DNA of 64,000 nt from Sialis fuliginosa (taxonomy: Eukaryota > Arthropoda > Insecta > Megaloptera > Sialidae), in the NCBI GenBank assembly GCA_961205875.1, contig OY540818.1:12436761-12500760 (forward strand), written 5' to 3'. The translations under genes were made by a program, and so were the position numbers. The notes under the pieces were generated by a model that did not search any database, was not told the origin of the DNA, and saw only the letters and a list, made by a program, of their open reading frames with translations. Numbering within the stretch: the stretch's first letter is position 1; each line of letters begins with the position of its first letter. Positions 27,501-36,754 of this stretch are shown one piece after another.

Positions 27501-30500
27501 AATTTCTTGAGAATTAATAAAATTTCTCAGTGAATCAAAAAGAAGCACTATGCCTTAACAATGGCTTTTTTATGCGGCTTTCTTTGATATACAATAGTAT
27601 TGCATTTTTATGATCACTGCAATCGAGAATATATTTGCTTTTGAATATTATCCATAATATACATACATTTATTTATGTATATATATAATAAATTTTTATA
27701 AATGTATATAATTTACGTAATAAAAACATTTTATGGAATTAAGTTAATATGATATTTAATTAAATTACTTAAATATCTGAGACCTGTTTTTTTAGAGTAG
27801 TGAAAATTTGCATGTTTTTTAACTTCTTTAATTCATAGCAATAAGGAAGTTATTTATCAATTTTTTTGCATGAATCAGGCATATTTTCAAAGTTCTAGAA
27901 AATGTATATATTTAAAGTAAGGATGAAAATTGTTGTATTTAGACTTCTGGGTATAAACTATAAACTACATCTTCTTAGTTGCCATGACATGTTGTAGAGA
28001 TCATCTTTATAGAAAGTGTATTATAAAATTATAGATCATTTATACCCAAAAGCTTAAATATATTCAAAGATTGTTACATGTATTTAGCTTCTAGCATTTT
28101 ATTATTTTTTACATTTGTAAGTAACATTGAACAAATTTCCTAAAATTTTATCAAAACCTATTTTTTAAATTAACATGTTATACATTGAATATACTATTTT
28201 AATGTATACAAATTTAAAAAACGCCCACATAAGTGAAATATTTCTTATTTCAATTTATACTGACGCCTTTATAATATTAATTATAATTATAAATACAGTC
28301 ATACCCCATTTTATGGCTCTTTGATTTTATGTATTTCAATTACTACCATTCCCTGTAGTTCCAGCGCTTGCTTCGGAGTTACGTTTCTTTAGCGGCATGA
28401 TGTTACCATCAGATCAGCTTCCAACATGAAAATGATGTAACTTTGGGATATGACTGTATTCTAATATAATAATTCTATTTAAAATACACTGTAAATAATT
28501 TTTTATTTACACCAGTATTTTCTAATTCGTAAATATTAATGTAATAAAATCAATTTAGGTGTTGATTTTTAAACAGTGAGAAGTTTATGTCTTATTTCAT
28601 TTGCATGCATTTAACATTACTAATATCGTATGTTTTACATTATATTCTAGTGTTCATTTTTAGCTTTATTTATAAATTTTGAGTTTAATTATTTTAATAA
28701 CACTCATTTAGTTTACATTATTTATATTTATAGTTTTTACTTAATTCATGAAACGTATCTTTTGATAGTTTTAAGATATATCTTGTCTCATAATGTTTTT
28801 AATATACATGAATTAAGATACTAATTAAATATAATTTGTATGTATGTACTATGTGTGTGCGGATATACATAAATATGTAGACAAACGTGTGTACATATTT
28901 TTATTGTGAAATTTAATAATACAGCAATACCCTATTTAAAAATACTGATACATTTTACTTTAGTTTATATTTTAATTGTATCATCTGTTCTCAGGATGGT
29001 ATGATATGTATTTTCATACACAATGACGCACTAATGGGGTCTTGCTGTACAGGTCATTAACAAGTAAACGTAATTAAACATTTAGCTTAACACCTTTATT
29101 ATTGTACACTAATTATGATTTCTAACAGGGGTACTAAATGGCTGTTAAATTGGCAAAACTTTCGTCGATTTTATTTGTATGTAATGACAGAAAGTATGAA
29201 AGCGATTATACTAAGGCACAGACACGTGCTGCTGAGCGAGGAAGTCAAGCAACGTCACAATCTTAACGAGCATGACATCATATCAGCCGCAACACTGCCA
29301 GAGTTAGACGACGCGTACACAAGGTAAAAATGACTATTTCTTATTTAAAATTTTGCTTTGTGTTACAATTTGACAATCTATTATATGCAAATAACCCCCT
29401 CCCTTCTCTCTCCTTGAGGTACATTATGTATTTTCTCTAGGGAAGTATGGTTACCCTATTTATTGTTTGGTTAATGTCCGGTATTATAAAGGAGCTAACA
29501 AAATTTGCTAGCTAGAAAACACTTTCAAATGAGGTTTCTAACTTATCTGACAGTTCTCCTTTAATTTCATGAAATTTTTAACAATTTTCGCGCATGTGTG
29601 GTATGTAAACACCAATGGTATTAAAACAGTGGCGATATTATAAAAATTATTTTGTACGGTCAGAGTCGCCAACTGTGTTACAATACGTTGAAGAATCACT
29701 GCTCTCACAGAATTAATACCCCATTTGAAAGTGCTTACTAGCTAGCAAATTTGCTAGCTCCTTTATAATACCAGACATAAATGTTAATGTTCTATATTTG
29801 TGTTACAGAAGAGTGCATAACTTTAATTCTGTAAATGAAATGTACACATGGAGTTCTTGTATGAATTATTTACCGAATATAAACATTCCAATGGTGTTTA
29901 TTAATGCCAAAGATGATCCAATTGTTCCTGAACCTTTGTTGCAACCTATTAGGAAGTTTGCAGGTATGTGAAACTTCTGAAAAATATCCAAGTTAAAATA
30001 TACTTATGTAATTTTTGTTTGTTAAAATTTATCCCTTAATGTGATATTTTTGGTGCACGAACAGTTATGTGCCATTTGTGAGACTAGTAATTTTGTGGAC
30101 GATATTCTATCAAAATATCTTAAAACTCTTTATTAAATCTTGAAAAAAAAAAGTCATTTATGGTGTTACAGCATCTACTGTAAAGTGACAGATTGTACTA
30201 AACCAATTACGGTTGATTTTTCAAACATAGGCAATTTGAAGGTGAAAATCGGGTGGGGTTGGAGGTCCAATAAAGCGAGGATTAGATCATAAGTTTCAGG
30301 ACCAGTTTCTTCAATCTCACAGACGGCTCGTGACCGATTAAGGGTTAAATAAATAATTTTTTGTGTTGTTTGTTTTCCATAATTTCAACTAACTTAGCAT
30401 GTAAAATAATGGACATGTTTTAATTTGTATTTTAGACGAGCATGTTAATGTCCTTTACTTGGAGGTAGCTCATGGTGGTCATTTAGGTTTCTATGAAGGT

Positions 30501-30605
30501 GGTTTAATTTATCCAAATCCAGTCACGTGGCTTGACCGCACGTTGGTAGCTCTGATCGGAAGTCTCGTAATGCATCACAATACCAATATTGTTAAGGGTT
30601 TCTAG
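9567..30605 (+). CDS. ABHD2: ABHD2-like alpha/beta hydrolase (7 exons)
   Basis: Exons: 9567-9721, 23411-23586, 23812-23979, 24327-24513, 29129-29323, 29809-29963, 30436-30605, giving 401 aa (human ABHD2 has 425). Seen: an N-terminal hydrophobic anchor (residues 3-20), the family block WGFSGHVQT (about 59-67), the nucleophile elbow GFSLGGN with Ser about 194, NAKDDP with the acid residue about 329-330, and the histidine block AHGGHLGF (about 357-364). Phases agree at every junction and no premature stop appears. Exon 2 has two possible donors three bases apart (after 23583 or 23586); the longer gives EGDD, as in human VGDD. The family is membrane-bound serine hydrolases of the AB-hydrolase 4 clan; mammalian ABHD2 hydrolyses monoacylglycerols and other lipid esters. 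The start at 9567 is chosen because the anchor follows directly; open frame upstream lacks an ATG. Intron 1 is 13.7 kb and repeat-laden. The first downstream AATAAA is at 30845. Confidence 0.93.
11188..11325 (+). repeat. fragment of a repeat shared with 38.4 kb
   Basis: TA followed by CAGGGTGATTTACAAC begins this piece, like the terminal inverted repeat of many TA-targeting elements. At 11,253-11,287 it contains ACATGTGTCCAGAAATTC and a GAGGGAGCTAC block that recur at 38,458-38,491. No right-hand terminal repeat was found, so it looks like a partial copy. Confidence 0.45.
11908..12513. mobile_element. non-autonomous hAT element, 606 bp
   Basis: Ends are CAGTACCGGCTTTAG on the left and, reverse-complemented, CAGTGCCGGCCTTAG on the right. 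They are flanked by a perfect 8-bp target duplication, CTTACAAA (11,900-11,907 and 12,514-12,521). The interior is GC-rich at both ends (GGGGGGGAGG, GGGGTGCC) and AT-rich in the middle, and it has no transposase frame. Eight-base duplications and CAG-type ends are the hAT signature. The perfect duplication suggests a fairly recent insertion. Confidence 0.85.
13003..13250 (-). repeat. dispersed repeat, inverted partner of 20,492-20,755
   Basis: Reverse complement of the repeat at 20,492-20,755. Shared blocks include ATATCGGTTCAGT, GAGTTATGCGTGTGACAAG, AAAAGTGTTTGTCTTGA and TCGGAGAACAATTT. Identity looks like roughly 80 percent by eye. It has no coding capacity. The TE class is not determined. 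Confidence 0.7.
14985..15125 (+). repeat. dispersed repeat, direct partner of 20,880-20,985
   Basis: Shares AAAATTGTATAAAAATTAAA, TTAACTACCTTT, CACGAGGAAGCACT (ACGAGGAAGCACT here) and GCAGATGTTTTT-type blocks, in the same order, with 20,880-20,985. The second copy lies next to the 20,492-20,755 repeat, so both may belong to one larger, unclassified element. Confidence 0.55.
15237..15814. mobile_element. near-perfect foldback (arms about 245 bp, loop about 85 bp)
   Basis: The left arm (about 15,237-15,488) and the right arm (about 15,570-15,814) are reverse complements with only scattered mismatches. Both contain, for example, GACCTGCGGTTTGAAAAT or its complement, and CTCGAGATATAGCCTCTC. The arm part nearest the loop (ATCAGCGTGT, then CATGTATAATA) matches the repeat modules of the large foldback at 50.8-54.3 kb, so the two are one family. 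No protein-coding frame of interest and no clear target duplication were found. If transcribed through ABHD2 intron 1 it would form a long double-stranded hairpin. Confidence 0.85.
15979..16075 (+). repeat. hAT-type left-end fragment
   Basis: Begins CAGTGTTTTTCAACTGG, a widespread hAT terminal motif, followed by a G-rich subterminal block (GGGGGAGGGGGCATAAAC). No matching right end was found, so it is called as a fragment. Confidence 0.45.
17598..17868. mobile_element. hAT-type MITE, 271 bp
   Basis: Left end CAAGGGTCACCAAACTTTT; right end reverse-complemented CAGCGGTCACCAAACGATT. Flanks CACTAGAA (17,590-17,597) and CACAAGAA (17,869-17,876) form an 8-bp duplication with one difference. There is no coding capacity. 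Slight decay of the duplication suggests an older insertion than the element at 11.9 kb. Confidence 0.8.
18360..18904 (+). repeat. 45-bp direct repeat pair (18,360-18,404; 18,860-18,904)
   Basis: Both copies read approximately GCCRCATWGACRACCTAAAA, then TTWTYCGAGRGCCGCACA and TAAATAA, spaced 500 bp apart in the same orientation. The second follows CCTGGCCCACCC and CGCGGGCCAC, typical of hAT termini. They look like the same end of two hAT-like copies, or of one element inserted twice. Confidence 0.55.
19801..19833. repeat. perfect 33-bp palindrome
   Basis: ATAAACCTATTAAACA (19,801-19,816) is followed by a single A and then by its exact reverse complement (19,818-19,833). It stands alone in AT-rich DNA, with no sign of transposon ends around it. 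Confidence 0.75.
20492..20755 (+). repeat. dispersed repeat, inverted partner of 13,003-13,250
   Basis: Contains the complement of the blocks listed for 13,003-13,250, including ATAACTCGTGAACCACTGAA and a TGTCTGCCTGTCTGTG tract that is expanded relative to the partner. Nearby CTTCCTCGCAATATCG and ACGAGGAAGCAC (about 20,445 and 20,940) suggest that the parent element extends on both sides. Confidence 0.7.
21605..21925. mobile_element. pogo/Tigger-like MITE, 321 bp
   Basis: TA target duplications (21,603-21,604; 21,926-21,927) bracket inverted ends CAGGTAAACGTCGTTTT-GCGCC and its complement. The interior is unusually GC-rich for this window, and the open frame inside it is incidental. TA duplication together with a CAG...TTTACGCC-type end is the pogo/Tigger pattern of the Tc1-mariner superfamily. 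Confidence 0.8.
22235..22310 (+). repeat. hAT-type end fragment
   Basis: Starts CAGAGGCGTAGCTAGAAC and runs into GCGCCCCACGCAAAG, a very common hAT terminal and subterminal pattern. No opposite end could be found. Confidence 0.45.
25314..25432. mobile_element. hAT-type MITE, 119 bp
   Basis: Ends CAGGGGTGTCAAATAAT and ATTATTGACACCCCTG, flanked by GTATACAC (25,306-25,313) and ATATACAC (25,433-25,440), an 8-bp duplication with one difference. It lies in ABHD2-like intron 4. Confidence 0.82.
25451..25489. repeat. perfect 39-bp palindrome
   Basis: TTTTGCCAAATGCATTTTT (25,451-25,469), one C, then the exact reverse complement (25,471-25,489). It lies 10 bp beyond the hAT MITE duplication. The structure (long exact arms, 1-base centre) matches the palindrome at 19.8 kb. 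Confidence 0.8.
26401..26530 (-). pseudogene. GC-rich minus-strand coding fragment inside ABHD2-like intron 4
   Basis: About 120 bp of CpG-rich sequence stands out sharply in AT-rich DNA. On the minus strand one frame reads VLYNHGNQSIRSEARINCEK, then LVPESTPDLEHARQAQKTAR, and ends at TAA (26,401-26,403). It looks like a real protein C-terminus (helical, charged), but I do not recognise the family. The frame is closed by a stop just upstream, near an A-tract at about 26,536-26,545. It could be an exon of a nested minus-strand gene, or a piece of a processed or transferred coding sequence. Confidence 0.35.
26607..26716. mobile_element. hAT-type MITE, 110 bp
   Basis: Ends CAGTGGTCTTAAAC and GTTTAGGAACCACTG, with flanks GTCTAGTA and TTCTAGAT that agree at the central TCTAG expected for the hAT target. 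It lies in ABHD2-like intron 4. Confidence 0.65.
28296..28456. mobile_element. TA-flanked MITE, 161 bp (Tc1-mariner/pogo type)
   Basis: TA (28,294-28,295 and 28,457-28,458) flanks CAGTCATACCCCATTTTA and, reverse-complemented, CAGTCATATCCCAAAGTTA. A related copy with diverged ends lies at 63,710-63,885. Confidence 0.7.
28922..29047. mobile_element. TA-flanked MITE, 126 bp
   Basis: TA duplications flank CAGCAATACCCTATTTAA and, reverse-complemented, CAGCAAGACCCCATTAG. It resembles, but is distinct from, the CAGTCATACCCC family. It ends 81 bp before ABHD2-like exon 5. Confidence 0.68.
29475..29777. mobile_element. PIF/Harbinger-type MITE, copy 1 (303 bp)
   Basis: Inverted ends TGTCCGGTATTATAAAGG and, reverse-complemented, TGTCTGGTATTATAAAGG extend about 40 bp into GCTAGC-rich subterminal DNA. 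Flanking TAA triplets (29,472-29,474; 29,778-29,780) fit the 3-bp TWA duplication of PIF/Harbinger. It lies in ABHD2-like intron 5. Confidence 0.8.
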
Positions 30606-31626
30606 TATTACATAAGCTAACCTTTTTTAACATTTATATATTTTAATTTATATACATATATATTTGTTATATATAATTGAAATTCGTTGTTTATATAAAG
30701 TGAAACTTTAGTTATTGTTAAAAAATGTGATTCTTTTATTGCTATTTATTTTTAAATTTATTTAAAAAATTAAACTTTATAACTGACAATAATTAATGTT
30801 TCATTACAGATTAAAATAGTGATTCTTAATTTTACCAGAGGGGAAATAAAAATGAGTGTCTCTTAATTTTGTCATATCTGTAAAATTTTACTTTCATTTT
30901 AAAAATCAAATTGATGTGATATTTTTAAATCAAAGAAATAAGATCTTAATTATGGCATAAAGTTTTTTGAAAAATAAAATTTCTGTAGCAATTTTGTGAT
31001 AGGTATATATTTATTTGTACATTATATAAAAAGAAATATTTTTCATAAACTTATAAAATGGATAGTGTTTAAATTCAGTGATTTATATGGACTTGATATA
31101 AATAAGAATCATTAATTTATGTCTCATTGAAAAATATGTTACCAATTGTATTTATATACCATCGAAATTTCAGAATGTTATATAAATGTATGGATAATTT
31201 ATAAAATATTAACTGTAACTCAATAAAATTATCAATGTCAAACGCTTTTTTAATAAATGAAGGTCACAAATTTTAAAAATAGTAATTATATAGAACGGTG
31301 CAAATTCACTGAATATTGACAAATGCCGTGAATGGAATAGAGATTGCATATAAAAATGTATGCAATGAAGCAAAGAATAGAAATATATGAAATATATCAG
31401 AAAAGAACGTACTCAGAATTGTAATAAATAATATAATCTTTCTTATTTAATAAAAATTGAATTTTTTAACGATATTTTATAAATTATCTATGGCTACGAC
31501 AATATAAAATATATTATTCAAATAATTCTCGAGTTTCTTTTTAAATAAGTTAACCTTGTTAGAAATATATTTCATATAATTTTTTATATTGAGAAATATT
31601 TTTCATATACTATATGAGTGTGCGAT

Positions 31627-31643
31627 TGTGTGTGTGTGTGTGT
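31627..31643. repeat. short TG microsatellite
   Basis: A run of about eight TG units. Other simple tracts in the window are AT runs at about 50,691-50,709 and 61,780-61,803. Confidence 0.8.
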
Positions 31644-34240
31644 TGATTTTTGCATTTAAATTATAAACTAGGGTTTCTCTAACATATGTTTTTTTACCAT
31701 TAATTACCAAAACATTTTTTTTATCTAAATTATCTTGTTGGCAACTAAAACATTAAACAATATAGATTTAACCTTTGGGAGGGTATTAAATATACTCGTA
31801 GATATTAAATTGACTATTTTAAATAAGTTATCCTCTAAAGGTTAATTACAAAATATTGTTATGATGCTTTTGTATTTACAGTGTGTCTAATAAGAATGCG
31901 ACCGTTAAATTTTAAACTATGTATTATTAAAAAAAAAATTAAAAAGTACTTCATTTTTACCGGTTTCCAAACATAAACTTTTCCTGGTTGCACTTATTAG
32001 ACAGATGGTATTTGTATCTTCAATTCAATTAAGTTATTAAAAATTGATCATCTTAAAACATGTGAAATGTATATTTCTTTGAATAGAATGTACATAATAA
32101 TGAGGATAAAGATACTGAGAAACTCTGTAGACTGTTATATTGCATTTATGTTTGTTAATATTTAAATAATTTATTAAATTCAAAGATTTATTTTACTATA
32201 TTACATTTAATTTATGTTCAGATATTTAGGCCCCCATATGTTCGTAGTTTTTAGATCAGCTTTAACCATACCATGTGATACTATTGTTTTAAAGAAACGG
32301 TCGTTTTATCCACACTTACTGTGTTGTTAAATTGCTCTTATTTTCTCTGCACACTTTCTGTTTTAGTTAGTATTGAGGAATAAAGAATATAACAAAGAAT
32401 AGAAAAATTGTGAATGTTAAACGTGTTTCTTCCTAGTTCCAGTCTTTCTGCTTGGTTTTAAATGTTACAATTAAAGCTAAAAGTATATGGGAGGCCTTTA
32501 TTGTAATTTATGTTTATTTGATATGAGATGTACTTTTCTAAATGTCATTTATTTATAAACGTGTATAAAACAATAAAATAATAAAAGATCTAGACAAAAC
32601 GAAGTATGTATTAAAATATCATCATTGTAAAATATAATAGTAATGAATGGGTAAATAATTTATTGATATAATAATAAATATTTTCAATCTGAATATCTTT
32701 AATCCGGTTCATTGTAATTACTAATGACGAACTGACACAAAAATACATTTTTCCCATAAATTTTTTTTAATATTTCAGTATTTTTATTAATATAAATAAG
32801 GAGAGTAAAATATTAAAGGGGCCATACTTTTATAAAATGTATTTTAATAATAATATCGAGCCCTAAAAGTTAATTAAAAATACCTCCTTGTGTAAAATTA
32901 TCATTTAAATGTTGATTGAAAATCTTCCCAAAAAATTGCTGTTAGGGCTTGATATATTAATATGAAAGCGTGAATTTACTCTTTATGTATGTATTTGTAA
33001 ACATTCAATTAAATAATACCTTTAAAAATTTATTTTCAGTTTATATAATAAAAAGCTCTTTCATTTAAATAGTAAATAAAATATTATTTTGATTAAATTG
33101 AAGTAAATTAACCTATGAATTTCATATATTTATATACTTTAATTTTTAATTCTAAAATAAATAAATATAATAACTGTTGAATGTTAATGTTTTTCGTGAT
33201 TATTTTCAATTTATTTTGTATTTAGCAAATGTTTTTCATAAGAGCTCTTAACCATTTAATCGAATCTTAGTCATAATCCAGATTGGTTTCAAAACTTAAT
33301 AAAGCACGGGATTGTGATTATTTTTAGGGTATTTGACTGTTACATGGTGGAAATCACAATTCTATGCATTTTATAGTTCAATGTTTGGTCTAATTTGATA
33401 TGTTAGTGAGTTTAATTCAATTAAAATATGATTAAAATTGTTTCTTGTGACGAAGATTGAGTCCACGTTTTTATTTAAAATAACCTCCCAGCTTTGTCAT
33501 CTGAGATTGTTGATATGTTAATGGTTGAAAAGAAAAATCTTTCTAAAATGTATTTTAGCAATCTGGGTTCAATACAAAACAAAAATTAAGTAAATATATA
33601 AACAGCTGTTTGTTCTTTATTTTGTTTTTGCTGAGGGTTGGCATATTTGGTTAAAAGCACTTATTTTAGATATAAATATTTCACGTTTTGTATAAAAAAA
33701 ATTACACTGCAATTTGTTGTACATCTTATAAATCAGGGTAATACAATAATGAAAAAATATGTTGAAATAAGATTATTATAATACAAAAAATATTTATTAA
33801 CGTTCTTATTATTTATTTGTTTTTGTGTTAATACATATTTTTCAACATAATACTTTTATTGAAACATATTTTTAGTTATAGTAATATAATATATAATATT
33901 AGTTTAAAAATATTGTATTAATTCTGGTTGTATTTGTATGTAATGGTTGTACTAATACATACGTGTTCATATTTTAAAAATGTGTACAATTTCACATAAT
34001 CGTAATGGATGATACCTAAATTAACATAAATAATAACTTAACAAATTGAGAAATCATTTTGTTAATAAAATGTCTGCAATAATTATAATTCAAAAATAAA
34101 ACTTGTGTACGTTAATTAAATATTTTCCGTTAAGATTATGTTGTAAAAGCATTATTTGTTTAATTTGTTACACTGTTTACAACCATTTGTCAAAGTTAAT
34201 ACAACAAAAATCATTTATCCAAAATAAAGAACAGTTTAAT

Positions 34241-34550
34241 GCCCGGTATTATAAAGAATTTGCTTGAGTGTAAATGCTAATTAGCTACCAGCTAATGCTA
34301 TATGCTAGGTATCAAATATAAATGACAACCGCTCACAGATGTAGTACATACAATGATTTTGACGCATGCGTATTAAGTAGAAATCAGCGACTTAAAATAA
34401 GTGCTGCCAAGTGTAACTCATAAAATGCATAGCATTTACATTATTGTTATACATTTATTACCACTGCTTTAAAATATTGAGCAATTTCATAACAATTTGA
34501 TATCTAGCAGATAGCGTTAGCTGGAAGCTAATTCTTTATAATACCGGTCA
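34241..34550. mobile_element. PIF/Harbinger-type MITE, copy 2 (310 bp)
   Basis: Ends TGCCCGGTATTATAAAGAAT and, reverse-complemented, TGACCGGTATTATAAAGAAT, with TAA on both sides (34,238-34,240; 34,551-34,553). The interior matches copy 3 at 58,756 in reverse orientation, for example the GCTGCCAAGTGTA block here and TACACTTGGCAGC there. It is non-coding. Confidence 0.85.
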
Positions 34551-36754
34551 TAAATCAAAGTTTCTTTTTGTTTATTGGAGAGATAAGGTTCTGGATAAGT
34601 GATTTTCTATTATAGTTGTATTAAAATCATTAATTTGATAAATTTTATATAAAAATATACAAAATATGATTCAAATAAATGAATTTTAGTTGAAAATAAT
34701 TATACAATGAATTGTATGATACTTATATTATTTATTCTGTCATTTATAAAATAAATATATAATTCTGAAAATCCGTATGTGACAAATTTGAGTTTATTTA
34801 AATTATCTTAAGAAATAGTGGTATACAAATATGAATATTTAATATAATTAATACAATAATTAATGAGTGTACTTATTTTTTTAAATTACAAATTATTTTG
34901 GAAAAAATAAGCACTTTTTATGAAAAGTAAAAACAAGCAACGAAGTAACAGTAAATTTATTGGTAAAATTTAAAAAAGTGCCTTTTGTTATAAAGATTTT
35001 TCATTCTAAAAATGTCTCACTTTAATTGGTCAAGTGTTTTTTTATTTTTCTACTAATTTGGTAACTGTAAAAGTGGTTTTCCATATTAAGCAACAAAACG
35101 GAAACTTCTTTTGGTAAAATTAGCAACTTTTTGAAGACTGTTGGCTTTTTAAAAACAATAACATATTCTGATAGTAAAAATGCCAAATTGAAACACAATT
35201 GTTTTTTTTCAATTTTTTTTTGATGAATCAAGAACTAAAAATAAGTTTGGAAGGTATCATTTCACAAAGCTCAGAACAAAATAGCAACGGTTCCGTTGGG
35301 CTTGTGAAAACAGAGTTTCAGTTTTATTTTAAAAAATTACTATTGTTTTGTTCCTATTTTGTTTTGGTTTTTGAAAACAAAAATTTGTTGCTTTTGTGGA
35401 AAACTCCCTTAATGTTTATAAAGAAATATTTCAATTTTGTTTACAATTGGTATGAGATATTATATAATTGCATTATAATTCAGAAAATTTAAATAAACAT
35501 ATTTTGACAATGTAAATAATTATGACAATAAAAAATCAAAATCTGAAAATTTTACATGTATATGTATTTTAAATTTACATTTTATATAATATTCATACTA
35601 AATTGTATAACATAATTTTGTTTACAATGTTGAAAATAAATTTAGCATTTGCTATTTTCTAGATACATTAAAAAATGTTTAAAGAATTGAGTATGATATA
35701 TTTTGAAGCACAAAGCCAAACGGTCCATTTTTTGCAAAAATATATCAGTAACTCAGACGGTTGTGCAGAATCATTTATTAAGAATAATTTTTACTCAATG
35801 GTGAAATTTAATTGACATAAAATAAGATTACTGGTATAAATCACGAGAGTGCAAAAATAAGTGATTAAACACGTTAAAAATGAACATTTTATATTTAAGA
35901 ATATGCGATACTGTTATTTTACTACTGAGTGTTAATTCAAATAAGTTTTTGTTAAAATAGTGATCAATTTCAGCAGTATTGTTGCAATTATATTTTTGTA
36001 TTTAAGAATTATTTAGTTAGAAAAGCAAATGTTAAAAATATACATAATTTAATTAATATATAGTCATATTTGTACCAATGTTAATATTTTTCATAACTTC
36101 ATGTATAATTTAAAAATACGCTTGTACATTTGATTGTTGTGTATGTGGAGCCGTCGATATTTAATAAATATATGTTTAATATATTTGTAACATTTAATTT
36201 ATGTATATTTTACTTCTTACCTATTTTTGATATTAATTCATTATGAACAAAAATATAGGAGTTTTAAGTAAAATAAATGTAAGTATGCCAAGTAAAAAGA
36301 AAGTCTCAGTAGAACATCTATTAGTTTATTAAGTCTTATTCAAATTTGGTATATTATGTTCTGTGAAATTTATGATCAGTAATATGAAATAATAGTTGAA
36401 AGTATAAAATATTTAGAATTACTTATAAAATAAAAGGATTAAAAAGCATTAAAAGTATAGGTTGTAGAGGTTATGACTGCTCACAGAATAATTATCTGGT
36501 AGTATTCACTGTTCTCTTTCTGTTTAATTCGATAAAACAAAAAACCGATTTATTATACGTAGTTATTTGTAAAACAAAAATGTAAGTAATTTTAAAATCT
36601 ATAAAATACATTCTTATTTATTACACCTGAATTTTTGTAAATGAATAATTGTAAACAAACAACTTCATTCACAAATCGTCATTAACAAAGCTTGACAAGC
36701 AACGCTTCAAACATACGATTTCAACGATTTTTGAGTTTTAGTTAAAGTTAAAAA

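Larger units (their letters stand above)
30606..36754. other. intergenic DNA between the ABHD2-like and PWWP-IBD genes
   Basis: No open frame or splice structure supports a gene here. The first kilobases probably include the ABHD2-like 3' UTR (AATAAA at 30,845-30,850 and several more). A TG microsatellite lies at about 31,627-31,643, and a PIF-type MITE at 34,241-34,550. The last few hundred bases should contain the PWWP-IBD promoter, but no TATA box or other motif is convincing. Confidence 0.7.
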